A stretch of DNA of 64,000 nucleotides from a bacterium SCSIO 12696. GTDB lineage: Bacteria; Pseudomonadota; Gammaproteobacteria; Pseudomonadales; Porticoccaceae. The stretch's first letter is position 1. Each line of letters opens with the position of its first letter. Below, one piece after another: positions 17,073 to 26,083 of this stretch. The notes beneath the pieces are model-generated. The model did no database searches. It was not told the DNA's origin and saw only the letters and a list, made by a program, of their open reading frames with translations. Both the position numbers and the translations under genes were made by a program. Location: the NCBI GenBank assembly GCA_024397955.1, contig CP073744.1, positions 434,001-498,000 on the forward strand. Reading direction: 5' to 3'.

Positions 17073-19194
17073 GGTCTCTGCTGTTAATCAGGCTCGCTGC
17101 AGTGGCAAAGTAGCTGGCTCCATGCTGGCAATTTTGGCTTTAATCGGCTTTGTGGCTATCGCTGTTGCCATGAATAAAGGCGGCAAAGGCGATGATAGCC
17201 AGGCTTCATCCAATGCTTCCGCTTCAGCGTTACTGGTTTCCGGGCGTGTGCTTGATGAAGGTGGGCAGCCTATTGATGGGGTTCAGCTTTCCATCAATGG
17301 AAAAGATGGGGGCGATACCACTGACGGCAAATATCGTTTCTCTTTGTCTGATGAACGTGTTTACCAACTTCGCTTGGAAGCACCGGATTATTACCCAATT
17401 ATTCACACTTTTTCCGCCCATGAACTAAAAGCAGCAAAAGGGGCTATTTCAGATATTACCCTGGTTGCCCGTAAACCGGGGCGAACGATGTTTGCTTTTG
17501 GCGGTGATGTTATGGCGGGTCGCCGTTACTTCAACCCTTTAACCGGGGACCAGGCGCTCATCAGTATGGAGGCGGAGCAAGGCGATACGCGGCAGTTACT
17601 GGCGCAAATAGAGCCTTACCTTGTTGATGCCGATGTGGCTTCCGTTAATCTGGAAATAGTGGTTGCTGAAGAAAAGCCAGAAGTTGAAACACCCAAAAGC
17701 GTTATCTTTTTTGCTCGTCCAGCATTAGTGGATGCACTGAAAAATGCTGGTGTGGATTTTGTAACACTTGGCAATAATCATGTTTTTGACTTTGGTGATG
17801 AAGGTGTAGTACTCACCCGCAAGTATCTGGATCAGTACCAGATTCCTTATTCCGGTGGTGGCCTCAACGAAAAGGAAGCGTTGGCGGCTTATGAAGTTAG
17901 CCACAATGGCCATGGTTATAAAATGCTTGGTTACGTGGGCTGGAAGGGCAATTTTACGCCTAATCAAGTGGCTGAAGCCAATAAGGGAGGAGCCGCTTGG
18001 GGCAGCGAACAGAACATTAAGCAATCGGTTGCCCGCGAAGCCAGTACTGATCAGCCGGTGATTGTTCAATACCACGGCAGTAACGAGTACAGCTACGGCC
18101 CTACAGAAGAGACCCGTAGTCGCATGCATCTGGCCATTGATTCCGGTGCTGCGCTTGCCATTGTCCACCATCCTCATGTGGTTCAGGGCTTTGAATTGTA
18201 CAAAGGCAAGTTAGTGGCTCACTCACTGGGTAACTTTCTGTTCGATCAATACTTTCAGGAAACTCACCGTTCCGCCATGCTGTATGTATGGATGGATGGG
18301 GAAGAGTTTGTGCGCGCAGAAGCCGTTCCCCTCTACGTCAAGCACTACCAACCCACGCCAGCGGTTGGTGCAGTCCGGCAGCACATATTGCGTCGTATCA
18401 ATCACCAATCCAGCTTGCACGGCCTGACGTTGGCCAGCAGCGGTGGCCACGCTATTGTGGTTGCTGATGAACAAAAACCATCAAGTGTGAAAAGCACAAC
18501 TACTTTACCGTTAACCGGTGGCGCCTGGTCGGGTGAAATATTGCCTAACTGGCAGAACCGTTTGCTGCAAGTAGACACCGCGGAAGGAGCAAGCTGCCAG
18601 CTTGGCCGTGATCTGCTGGTGACCGGAGATTTTGAGTCGGCCCCTATTCTGCCGTCAGACCCAGGTACTTGGAATTTTAGTGAGGGTAGTGGTGTCGAGA
18701 ATGGCGATGCTCACAGTGGTGAATTTGCCATGGTGCTAAACCCAAGTTCTGATGGCAGCTACGCGGTAACCCGAGGTTTTCATCGCTTGGTAGAAGCCCA
18801 AGACGGTGCCACACACTCTTTAACAGGTGTCATTCGTTCGGCGAAGCCACAAGCTCTTGAGGTGTGTCTGGAGTTTGCTCCAAGAGCTAAGCCGTTCAGT
18901 GCGTCGTTGGACGCAGCGCCCCACCAGTGTTTTGGTGAAATTAACAGCTCAGGTGATGGCTGGCAAAATTTTCGTTTTGATTTCCCAGTTGTGGATCAGC
19001 AGCAAAATAAAGGGTATCGAATTCGCTTGCAAAGCAAAGGCACGCTAGCCGCACCGGTTCAGTTGGATGATCTTTCATGGGTCGCTTGGGAACAGCCTGT
19101 TGCTTGTGCTGAACTGCCCAGCAGTGAAGTGACGAATAGTGACCGATTAAGCCTTGGTGGTGCAGGTGAAACGGCACAAATTATTGTGCAGTAA
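17065..19194 (+). CDS. Membrane-anchored CapA-domain protein with flanking beta domains
   Basis: A 709-residue protein. An N-terminal membrane segment (about residues 20-38) is followed by a carboxypeptidase-regulatory-like beta domain (about 60-130; SGRVLDEGGQPIDGV). The CapA domain (about 140-420) has the phosphatase-like motifs FAFGGDVMAG, TLGNNHVFDFGDEG, HGSNEY, HHPHVVQGFE and HSLGNFLFD. The C-terminal part (about 515-690) resembles a carbohydrate-binding-type beta sandwich. CapA/PgsA proteins are known from poly-gamma-glutamate export and capsule, but the partners CapB and CapC are absent here. ATG 17065 overlaps the previous stop by eight bases. The likely setting is processing or binding of a gamma-glutamyl polymer at the cell envelope; the reaction is unknown. 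Confidence 0.8.
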   Translation: MIEVSAVNQARCSGKVAGSMLAILALIGFVAIAVAMNKGGKGDDSQASSNASASALLVSGRVLDEGGQPIDGVQLSINGKDGGDTTDGKYRFSLSDERVYQLRLEAPDYYPIIHTFSAHELKAAKGAISDITLVARKPGRTMFAFGGDVMAGRRYFNPLTGDQALISMEAEQGDTRQLLAQIEPYLVDADVASVNLEIVVAEEKPEVETPKSVIFFARPALVDALKNAGVDFVTLGNNHVFDFGDEGVVLTRKYLDQYQIPYSGGGLNEKEALAAYEVSHNGHGYKMLGYVGWKGNFTPNQVAEANKGGAAWGSEQNIKQSVAREASTDQPVIVQYHGSNEYSYGPTEETRSRMHLAIDSGAALAIVHHPHVVQGFELYKGKLVAHSLGNFLFDQYFQETHRSAMLYVWMDGEEFVRAEAVPLYVKHYQPTPAVGAVRQHILRRINHQSSLHGLTLASSGGHAIVVADEQKPSSVKSTTTLPLTGGAWSGEILPNWQNRLLQVDTAEGASCQLGRDLLVTGDFESAPILPSDPGTWNFSEGSGVENGDAHSGEFAMVLNPSSDGSYAVTRGFHRLVEAQDGATHSLTGVIRSAKPQALEVCLEFAPRAKPFSASLDAAPHQCFGEINSSGDGWQNFRFDFPVVDQQQNKGYRIRLQSKGTLAAPVQLDDLSWVAWEQPVACAELPSSEVTNSDRLSLGGAGETAQIIVQ

Positions 19195-19243
19195 AATTTT
19201 ATTGCTGGCACAGTAATAGAAAATCTACCTGTTTGTTCTGAAC

Positions 19244-19280
19244 AACTACGGCGATCTTTTTAGATCGCCGTAGTTTTTTC
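19244..19280. terminator. Bidirectional terminator between CapA gene and GGT 2
   Basis: A perfect 14-base stem (19244-19257 with 19262-19275, AACTACGGCGATCT arm) with a TTTT loop and a T-rich tail, between two convergent genes. Confidence 0.9.
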
Positions 19281-19306
19281 CTTTTCCTGTGAGTCGGTTT
19301 TGCTCT

Positions 19307-21073
19307 TTACTTTACGCCAACCGCTTTTGCGTCTGGCCTGCGAGTGTCTGCTGCTCCATTCAACTCGCTGCCTTCAATCAGGATCGATTGGGTGCTACCC
19401 ATGGTGGCCCCATGTTTAATACTGTGGCCCCGTTGTTCCAGCGCCCTGACCACGTCTTTGGGGTGGCCGCTTTCCAATTCCAACTGATTTGAAATTCCTT
19501 GATAGCTGCGAGGTGTCTGAGTGGCGTCAGCGATGTTCATACCATGATCGATGACGTTCATTAGCACCTGTGCAACCACAGGCATAATGCGTGCACCACC
19601 GGGCGAGCCGCTAATAATTACCGGCTTGCCATCTTTCAGAACAATGACCGGAGAAATGCCGGAAACTACACGTTTGCCAGGGCGCAGCACATTGGCCAAG
19701 CTGGCTTTGCTGTTGCGAACTTTGCTCTCGTCCACAGACAGGCCGAAGTTGCCCAAGTGGTCGTTGAGAATAATACCGGTGCCCTCGGCCATCACGTAGG
19801 CACCAAACGATGAGCTGATGGTGTATGTATTGCTAACTGCATTGCCGTCTTTGTCCACCACGGAATAATGGGTGGTGTCTCGGCTTTCGTACTGCAGTGG
19901 GTCACCAGGCAAAATATCAGTTATTGGGCGAGCTTGCTGCATATCGATGAGTTCAGCCAATTGTTTCGCGTAGGCTTTACTACCCAAACCCTTTTCGGGG
20001 ACTTTGTGTTGGGGATAACCACCCATAAAGCGAGTGCGATCCACGGTGACCAGTTTCTGGGCTTCTGACAATAGGTGTATATTGTCGGAGCTGTTGGAGC
20101 CATATTCAGCAATAGGAAAATTTTCCAGAATATTCATCAATTGCTTAAAACCAATGCCATTGGATGGTGGTGGCATATAAGCCATCTGATAACCACGGTA
20201 ATCCCCCCAAATTGGCTGGCGCTCGTTGACACGGTAATTGGCCAAGTCATCGTGAGTGATAACACCGCCGTTGGCCTTCATATCGGCAACAATTTTGTCG
20301 GCAATGGCACCTTTGTAAAATGCATCGGCACCGCCTTTGGCAATTTGCTTGAGTGACCATGCTAGGTCTGTTTGTTTTAAGCGCTCTCCAGGTTGATAGC
20401 TGGATTGATCTTTCTTATAAAGAGTTTCTGCAAGTGCTTTGTTGTTTATCAGTTTGCCTTGCATCGTGCTCAAGGCATAAGACAAGTCCGGCGTGACGGT
20501 AATGCCTCGTTGAGCCAGTTCGATTGCCGGTTTTACCAAGGTTTTCCAGGGGAGTTTGCCGTACTTTTGGTGGGCGTGATAAAGGCCGGCAACCGTTCCG
20601 GGTATGCCAACACCGAGGTGGCTGTAGCGCTTGTCTCGGTCCCATTCACCATCTGCCGTGGCAAGCAATTCCGGGGTGATGTTCTGTGGTGCTTGCCCAT
20701 AGTATTCAATGGCAACGGTTTTGTTTTCTTCGGCAAGATGAACCAACATAAAACCACTGCCACCGATGTTGCCAGCACGGGGCAGGGTAACCGCAAGGGC
20801 AAAGCCGGTGGCTACCGCAGCGTCCACCGCGTTGCCGCCCTGTTCAAGGATTTCTGCGCCCACCTGAGATGCCAGGCTATTCTGGCTGACCACCATGCCT
20901 TCGGTAGAGGTAACCGGGTGGTTGATGGTGTCATAGCGAATCAGGAATTGGCTGGTGCTGCTCTGTTTTTTTGCCGTTGGCACTTCCGCGCTAGCGGGGG
21001 AAAGGTTGAGCGTCAGCAGCACACTGAGCAGGAGCTTGAGAGGTAGTTTGTTGGGGAATGGATTTGAATGCAT
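19307..21073 (-). CDS. Divergent gamma-glutamyltransferase paralogue (GGT 2)
   Basis: A 588-residue secreted protein (signal ending near SPASAEV) of the GGT family. The autocleavage/nucleophile Thr is kept (T400 in DTTHYSV), as is the oxyanion loop GSPGGA. Most residues that hold the gamma-glutamyl group in GGT 1 and GGT 3 are changed. DYREMAP is now EYYGQAP, losing the Arg. TLNFSYG is now TISSSFG, NNEMDDF is now NDHLGNF, and the Ser pair LSSM is now VSGI. The frame is intact, so it is probably an Ntn-hydrolase with a different substrate rather than a dead gene. ATG 21073 has GGAG eight bases upstream; an upstream TTG at 21097 lacks one. It faces the CapA gene across a terminator. Confidence 0.87.
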   Translation of the reverse strand: MHSNPFPNKLPLKLLLSVLLTLNLSPASAEVPTAKKQSSTSQFLIRYDTINHPVTSTEGMVVSQNSLASQVGAEILEQGGNAVDAAVATGFALAVTLPRAGNIGGSGFMLVHLAEENKTVAIEYYGQAPQNITPELLATADGEWDRDKRYSHLGVGIPGTVAGLYHAHQKYGKLPWKTLVKPAIELAQRGITVTPDLSYALSTMQGKLINNKALAETLYKKDQSSYQPGERLKQTDLAWSLKQIAKGGADAFYKGAIADKIVADMKANGGVITHDDLANYRVNERQPIWGDYRGYQMAYMPPPSNGIGFKQLMNILENFPIAEYGSNSSDNIHLLSEAQKLVTVDRTRFMGGYPQHKVPEKGLGSKAYAKQLAELIDMQQARPITDILPGDPLQYESRDTTHYSVVDKDGNAVSNTYTISSSFGAYVMAEGTGIILNDHLGNFGLSVDESKVRNSKASLANVLRPGKRVVSGISPVIVLKDGKPVIISGSPGGARIMPVVAQVLMNVIDHGMNIADATQTPRSYQGISNQLELESGHPKDVVRALEQRGHSIKHGATMGSTQSILIEGSELNGAADTRRPDAKAVGVK

Positions 21074-21244
21074 GTTCTCGCTCCAGCCGTTAATCAAAAC
21101 GCCAAGTCTATATCAGGCATTTTTCCTGAGCCAGTGGTGTATTCAATGAGCATTCATGCTGCCTGAGAAAAGTGCTTGTAGGGTGAATTAGCCGCACAGC
21201 GGCGTAATACACTCTATCTGAAAGACGACGAATCGGTGATGGCT

Positions 21245-21832
21245 TTACTGCAACAACGCCAGCTTGATGGCCTTTAAATCCATTGCTTCCAGAAAGGCTT
21301 CCAAAGCATCTTCATCACTCAGGTTCTGGCCTTTCAGTTGCAGCAGAATCTGGCCTGCCAGCATCAGGGTGATCTCTACAGAATTTCGCTCTTTGCGCTT
21401 GATGCCCTTATTGCGCTGGTAGCGATAGGGCTCGGCGTTAGCGTCGTTGCGCAGCAACATGGGGTTGTTAATCATGGCGCCCAGGCCACTGACCATAGGG
21501 GAATTGGCACTGATGCTGATCTCCACCGTCTCGCGGCCCTTGCGGTAGCGCTTGGACATATGAGTGCCACCGCCGAGCATCGCCATGGCGGCGCTATTGT
21601 GTTCCACATCCTCAGCAGACCAACCCTCCAGAGGCTTGGGCAGCAGCTGGGCATTGTCTTTATCCAGTTTGCTTTGGATCTGGGAAATGGCGTACTGCAG
21701 CTCATCAATGGCGGCTTGGTAATCCTGGTCGTTGTAGGCCTCGAGGCCCAGGTTAATCTGCTCGCTGATCTTGTCGGCAAAGGCGGGGGTTGCAAACAGC
21801 AGGGTGGCAATCAGGGAAACAGTGGCTTTCAT
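21245..21832 (-). CDS. Periplasmic protein of unknown function, short TPR-like N-terminus
   Basis: A 195-residue protein with a clear signal peptide (about residues 1-20, ending ATPAFADK). Residues of about 24-60 (LGLEAYNDQDYQAAIDELQ) look like a single tetratricopeptide-type helical hairpin. The rest has no motif I recognise. ATG 21832 has a strong AGGAG site; the longer frame to 21859 does not. It lies on the minus strand, upstream of GGT 2 by about 170 bases and divergent from htpG. Function unknown. Confidence 0.75.
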   Translation of the reverse strand: MKATVSLIATLLFATPAFADKISEQINLGLEAYNDQDYQAAIDELQYAISQIQSKLDKDNAQLLPKPLEGWSAEDVEHNSAAMAMLGGGTHMSKRYRKGRETVEISISANSPMVSGLGAMINNPMLLRNDANAEPYRYQRNKGIKRKERNSVEITLMLAGQILLQLKGQNLSDEDALEAFLEAMDLKAIKLALLQ

Positions 21833-21941
21833 GGTTATCTCCTTATAAATCACAGGCAATCGATAAAAGTGTAGCCCTTGAAAGTCGGAAACTCGACCTT
21901 ATTTACCTGTCATCCTGTTTTTTCCACGGAGCAATAACACT

Positions 21942-23855
21942 ATGAGCGATACCGCCACCCAGACGGAAACCCACGGTTTCCAAACAGAAGCCAAGCAGCT
22001 TCTCCATTTGATGATCCACTCCTTGTACAGCAACAAGGAAATCTTTCTTCGCGAGCTGATTTCCAATGCCTCAGATGCCGCCGACAAGCTGCGTTTTGAA
22101 GCTTTGGAAAATGCCGATCTGTTTGAGAACGATAGCGAACTGAGAGTTCGCATCAGCGCCGACAGTGAGGCCAACACCATTACCATCAGCGATAACGGCA
22201 TTGGTATGTCGAAAGAAGAGATCATCGACAACCTGGGTACCATTGCCAAGTCCGGTACCGCGCAGTTTTTATCTTCGCTGAGTGGCGATCAAAAATCTGA
22301 CTCCCAATTGATTGGCCAGTTTGGCGTGGGCTTTTACTCCGCCTTTATCGTTGCCGACAAAGTGGTGGTGGAGTCCCGCCGTGCCGGTGATAGCGCTGAT
22401 TCCGGAGTGCGCTGGAGCTGTGAAGGCGAAGCGGAGTTTCAGGTGGAAGCCATTGATCGTGCTGAGCGAGGCACGGCGATTACTCTGCACCTGAAAAGTG
22501 ATGAAAGCGAATTTGCCAACGAGTTCCGTTTGCGCAATATCGTCAAAAAATACTCAGACCATATCGCCGTGGCGGTGGAGATGGCCAAGCCGGAATACCC
22601 TACCGGTGAAGAGGAAGAACAAGAAAAGGAAGAAAAGGCCCCTGAGTTTGAGGTGGTCAACAGCGCCAAAGCCATGTGGACCCGTTCCCGCAGTGAGCTC
22701 AAGGACGAGGACTACAAAGAGTTCTACAAGCACATTGGCCACGACTTTCAAGACCCGCTGGTATGGAGCCATAACCGGGTAGAGGGCAAGCTGGATTACA
22801 CCAGCCTGCTGTACGTGCCTGCTCACGCGCCCTTTGACCTCTACAACCGGGAAGCGCCCAAAGGCCTTAAGCTGTATATTCAGCGCACCTTTATCATGGA
22901 CGACGCCGAGCAGTTTTTGCCCCTGTACCTGCGTTTTGTCAAAGGCGTAGTGGATTCTGCAGACTTGCCGCTCAATGTGTCTCGCGAAATCTTGCAGCAG
23001 ACGCCAGCGGTAGACAGTATTCGTTCTGCCCTCAGCAAGCGGGTACTGGATATGCTCGGCAAATTGGCTAACAAAGAAGGGGATGATTACCAGACGTTCT
23101 GGAATACCTTTGGCCCGGTATTGAAGGAAGGCCCGGCGGAAGACCACGGCAACAAAGAGAAAATTGCCAGCCTGTTGCGCTTTGCCTCCACCCACACCGG
23201 CAACAGTGACCAAACCGTGGCACTGGCGGATTACCTGGAACGCATGAAAGAAGGCCAGGAGAAGATTTACTTCCTCACTGCCGACAGCTACAGCGCCGCC
23301 CAGAACAGCCCTTACCTTGAAGTGTTCCGCAAGCACGGCATTGAGGTGCTGCTGCTCACCGACCGCATCGACGAGTGGTTGATGAGCTACCTCACTGAAT
23401 TCGATGGCAAGTCTTTCCAGGATGTGGCTCGCGGCGAGCTGGATCTGGGTAAGATTACTGGTGAGGAGGACAAACCGGAAGATGACAAGCCCTCTGAGGA
23501 GCAGACTGCTCTGGTGGAGCGTGTCAAAGAGCTGTTGGGCGATACCGTGGAAGACGTGCGCACCAGTACCCGACTCACCGATTCACCGGCCTGCCTGGTG
23601 GTGGGGGATCAGGATGTGGGCATGCAGATGCGCCGTATTCTTGAAGCTGCTGGCCAGGCGGTGCCGGAAAGCAAACCGATTCTGGAAGTCAACGCGGAGC
23701 ACGACCTGCTCAAACAACTGGACGTGGAGCCCGATGAGGATCGCGCCGGTGATCTGGCGCTGTTGATGTTTGAACAGGCACAACTGGCTGCTGGAGAACA
23801 GTTGGATGATCCGTCCGCGTTTGTTCAGCGCTTGAACAAGCTGCTGTTCAAATAA
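21942..23855 (+). CDS. htpG: Molecular chaperone HtpG (Hsp90)
   Basis: A 637-residue cytosolic Hsp90-type ATP-driven chaperone of normal length. The N-terminal GHKL ATPase domain (residues 1-230) has [21 protein letters not shown] and [11 protein letters not shown]. The middle domain carries [12 protein letters not shown] and the C-terminal dimerisation domain ends the protein. An acidic linker ([15 protein letters not shown]) separates the N and middle domains. GGAG lies ten bases before the ATG. No heat-shock promoter could be read with confidence. A clear terminator follows. Confidence 0.98.
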   Translation: MSDTATQTETHGFQTEAKQLLHLMIHSLYSNKEIFLRELISNASDAADKLRFEALENADLFENDSELRVRISADSEANTITISDNGIGMSKEEIIDNLGTIAKSGTAQFLSSLSGDQKSDSQLIGQFGVGFYSAFIVADKVVVESRRAGDSADSGVRWSCEGEAEFQVEAIDRAERGTAITLHLKSDESEFANEFRLRNIVKKYSDHIAVAVEMAKPEYPTGEEEEQEKEEKAPEFEVVNSAKAMWTRSRSELKDEDYKEFYKHIGHDFQDPLVWSHNRVEGKLDYTSLLYVPAHAPFDLYNREAPKGLKLYIQRTFIMDDAEQFLPLYLRFVKGVVDSADLPLNVSREILQQTPAVDSIRSALSKRVLDMLGKLANKEGDDYQTFWNTFGPVLKEGPAEDHGNKEKIASLLRFASTHTGNSDQTVALADYLERMKEGQEKIYFLTADSYSAAQNSPYLEVFRKHGIEVLLLTDRIDEWLMSYLTEFDGKSFQDVARGELDLGKITGEEDKPEDDKPSEEQTALVERVKELLGDTVEDVRTSTRLTDSPACLVVGDQDVGMQMRRILEAAGQAVPESKPILEVNAEHDLLKQLDVEPDEDRAGDLALLMFEQAQLAAGEQLDDPSAFVQRLNKLLFK

Positions 23856-23874
23856 GCATATTGCAAGGCCGCAA

Positions 23875-23910
23875 AAAGGCGAATGGGCGTTCAGCCATTC
23901 GCCTTTATTT
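23875..23910 (+). terminator. Rho-independent terminator after htpG
   Basis: Stem AAAGGCGAATGG/CCATTCGCCTTT (23875-23886 with 23895-23906), an eight-base loop, and a following ATTT. Confidence 0.88.
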
Positions 23911-24008
23911 GTGTCTGGGATGTCATTTTTCGGTCTCTTTTGAGTCATGGCTATGCACCCCATTACCCCCTATAATCGACCTTCACAACAGCACCAGACG
24001 CTTACTTT

Positions 24009-25034
24009 ATGACCGATAACAACCATAAAATTACGGTACTTGGCGGAGGCAGTTTTGGCACTGCCATTGCCAATATGATTGCCTGCAACGGTTTTCCAGT
24101 GACCCAGTGGATGCGCGACGAGGCCAATGCAAAAAATTGCATGGACAGCGGAGAAAACAGCCGTTATCTGCCAGGCTACAAGCTGGACAGCCGCCTTGAG
24201 GTTACTGCAGATCTTGAACAGGCGCTCAGTGGCAGTGATGTGGTGTTTTTCTCCATCCCCAGTAAGGCGTTTCGTTCCGTAGCGGCCGTGGCCGCTGCTT
24301 ATATGGATTCTCGCACCATGGCGGTAAGCACCACCAAGGGCATTGAACCCAACAGCTTTGAGCTGATGAGCCAGATTCTGGAAGAGGAACTGCCCACCCA
24401 GCGAATTGGTGTAATCAGTGGGCCCAACCTGGCCAAAGAAATTGTCGCCAAGCAAATTACCGCCACGGTGGTTGCCAGTGACGACAATGAGCTCTGCGAA
24501 ACCGTACAGCAACTGTTGGGCTCCCGTTATTTTCGTGTGTACGCCAATGCCGACCGCTACGGTGTTGAATTGGCCGGCGCGCTCAAGAATATCTACGCCC
24601 TGGCAGCTGGGCTGGCGGCGGCGTTGGAAGTGGGTCAAAACACCACCAGTGTGCTGATTACCCGCAGCCTGGCTGAAATGAGTCGGTTTGCCATGCAGTT
24701 GGGTGCAAACCCGATGACTTTTCTCGGCCTCAGTGGCGTCGGAGATTTGTTTGTTACCTGCACCTCACCCCTCAGTCGCAACTACCAAGTAGGCTATGCC
24801 ATTGGCAAGGGTAAAACCCTCGAGCAGGCCATTGAACAGGTGGGCCAGGTGGCAGAAGGGGTGAATACCACCCGCCTGGTGAAGGAAAAATCCGATGAGC
24901 TGGATATCTACATGCCCTTGGCTAACGCCATGTATGAGTGCATGTTTAACGGCTCATCCATCGAGCAGTTGATGGGCAATATGATGTTGGCCGAACAGTC
25001 GAATGATGTTGAATTTTCGGCACTTAAAGCTTGA
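24009..25034 (+). CDS. gpsA: Glycerol-3-phosphate dehydrogenase [NAD(P)+]
   Basis: A 341-residue cytoplasmic enzyme that reduces dihydroxyacetone phosphate to sn-glycerol-3-phosphate for phospholipid synthesis. The Rossmann motif GGGSFGTAIANM is at residues 11-22. The catalytic lysine lies in ELAGALKNIYALAAG, and TKGIEP and ISGPNLAKEI are family motifs. Length is typical. It starts the run gpsA-DUF4389-sixA-hydrolase-pabC-mltG-tmk-holB, whose tight spacing suggests one or two long transcripts. Confidence 0.97.
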   Translation: MTDNNHKITVLGGGSFGTAIANMIACNGFPVTQWMRDEANAKNCMDSGENSRYLPGYKLDSRLEVTADLEQALSGSDVVFFSIPSKAFRSVAAVAAAYMDSRTMAVSTTKGIEPNSFELMSQILEEELPTQRIGVISGPNLAKEIVAKQITATVVASDDNELCETVQQLLGSRYFRVYANADRYGVELAGALKNIYALAAGLAAALEVGQNTTSVLITRSLAEMSRFAMQLGANPMTFLGLSGVGDLFVTCTSPLSRNYQVGYAIGKGKTLEQAIEQVGQVAEGVNTTRLVKEKSDELDIYMPLANAMYECMFNGSSIEQLMGNMMLAEQSNDVEFSALKA

Positions 25035-25076
25035 ATTTAAAGTAAATTAACAAGAACTATTTTAGTGGGAAAAGTT

Positions 25077-25631
25077 ATGAGTGAGAAGCAAGGACAACCC
25101 CATTTTTTGAACGTTAATGTGTGGCTGCGTTTGTTGTTTATGGCATTTGCCTTGGTATGCCTGTTCATTGCCCGAATCCTGGTTTGGGTGGCGGTAGTAT
25201 TTCAGTTTTTGGTGGTGCTATTTACCGGCCAGGATAACGACAACTTGCGCAACTTTGGTCAGGGCGTCAGCAAATGGGTGTACCAATGTCTGCTGTTTTT
25301 AACCTTTAACAGCGAAGAGAAGCCCTTTCCATTCAATGAATGGCCAGAGGTTGAACCCGGTGAACCCTATCGCGCCCCACAACCGGAAGTGGTTTCTGAA
25401 AAGGAACCCGAAGAGGAACAGCAAAAAGAGCAGCAGCAAGAACCTCAACCAGAACCTCAACCAGAACCACAAGCGACTGCGCCGGTAGAGCCAACCTACC
25501 AGGGCGGTGAAGCTGAGGTGGAGTTGGACGACCAGCCAGAGCCCCTGGAATCGCCCGCTGAAGACACTTCCTCGCTAAACAGTGCCCCGCTAAACAGTGA
25601 TGGCCAGGATGACCCCGAAAAGCGCGGATGA
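25077..25631 (+). CDS. DUF4389 membrane protein with Pro/Glu/Gln tail
   Basis: A 184-residue inner-membrane protein. Two hydrophobic segments lie within residues 15-55 (LRLLFMAFALVCLFIARIL and the following VWVAVVFQFLVVLFTG), with YQCLLFLTFNSEEKPFPF after them, the typical DUF4389 end. Residues of about 95-184 are a disordered acidic tail with tandem PEPQ units. ATG 25077 is preferred to GTG 25065 on spacing. The sixA start overlaps its stop (ATGA). Function unknown; the family often sits near sixA in related bacteria. Confidence 0.85.
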   Translation: MSEKQGQPHFLNVNVWLRLLFMAFALVCLFIARILVWVAVVFQFLVVLFTGQDNDNLRNFGQGVSKWVYQCLLFLTFNSEEKPFPFNEWPEVEPGEPYRAPQPEVVSEKEPEEEQQKEQQQEPQPEPQPEPQATAPVEPTYQGGEAEVELDDQPEPLESPAEDTSSLNSAPLNSDGQDDPEKRG

Positions 25632-26083
25632 AGCTGTTCCTGTTGCGCCATGGCGATGCGGCCAGTTACGGAGAGGGTGGTGAACGGCCACTGACGCCTC
25701 TGGGGTTGGAGCAAACCCGCCGAATTGTCGCCGAGGCTGCCAATGGCCTCAACGCTGTAGAGAGCGTGTACAGCAGCCCTAAATTACGGGCTCGGCAGAC
25801 CGCAGAAGCTGCTGTTGATGCGGCCCAATTGGGATTGCAACCGCAGGTTGTGGAGCAGTTGTTGCCAGGTGCAGATATCAACGCATTGCGCGCTGTTATC
25901 GGTGGCAGCGAGCACAACAGTGTCTTGCTGGTTACCCACCAGCCGTTGGTGGGTAAATTATTGGATTATCTGACGGATCGCTCTGATCTCGGTTACCAGA
26001 TGGGCACCAGTTGCCTGGCTTGCCTGGATGTCACTGGCTTTGCCTGTGGTGGTGCGACCTTGCAATGGTTGAAGCAGCCTTGA
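25628..26083 (+). CDS. sixA: Phosphohistidine phosphatase SixA
   Basis: A 151-residue histidine phosphatase that removes phosphate from histidine-containing phosphocarrier domains. The catalytic LFLLRHGDA is at residues 3-11, and the second His is in LLVTHQPLVG. Arg pairs such as SSPKLRARQTA complete the pocket. It overlaps the DUF4389 gene by four bases, and the next gene starts inside its 3' end. Length matches SixA. Confidence 0.93.
   Translation: MKLFLLRHGDAASYGEGGERPLTPLGLEQTRRIVAEAANGLNAVESVYSSPKLRARQTAEAAVDAAQLGLQPQVVEQLLPGADINALRAVIGGSEHNSVLLVTHQPLVGKLLDYLTDRSDLGYQMGTSCLACLDVTGFACGGATLQWLKQP

Noticed and set aside
13691..19194. A poly-gamma-glutamate capsule synthesis operon
   Set aside because: GGT and a CapA domain are present, but the essential ligase CapB/PgsB and CapC/PgsC are absent, and the neighbours are breakdown and uptake genes.
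19307..21073. GGT 2 as a pseudogene
   Set aside because: The frame is full length with signal peptide, ribosome site and nucleophile Thr, so changed specificity fits better than decay.
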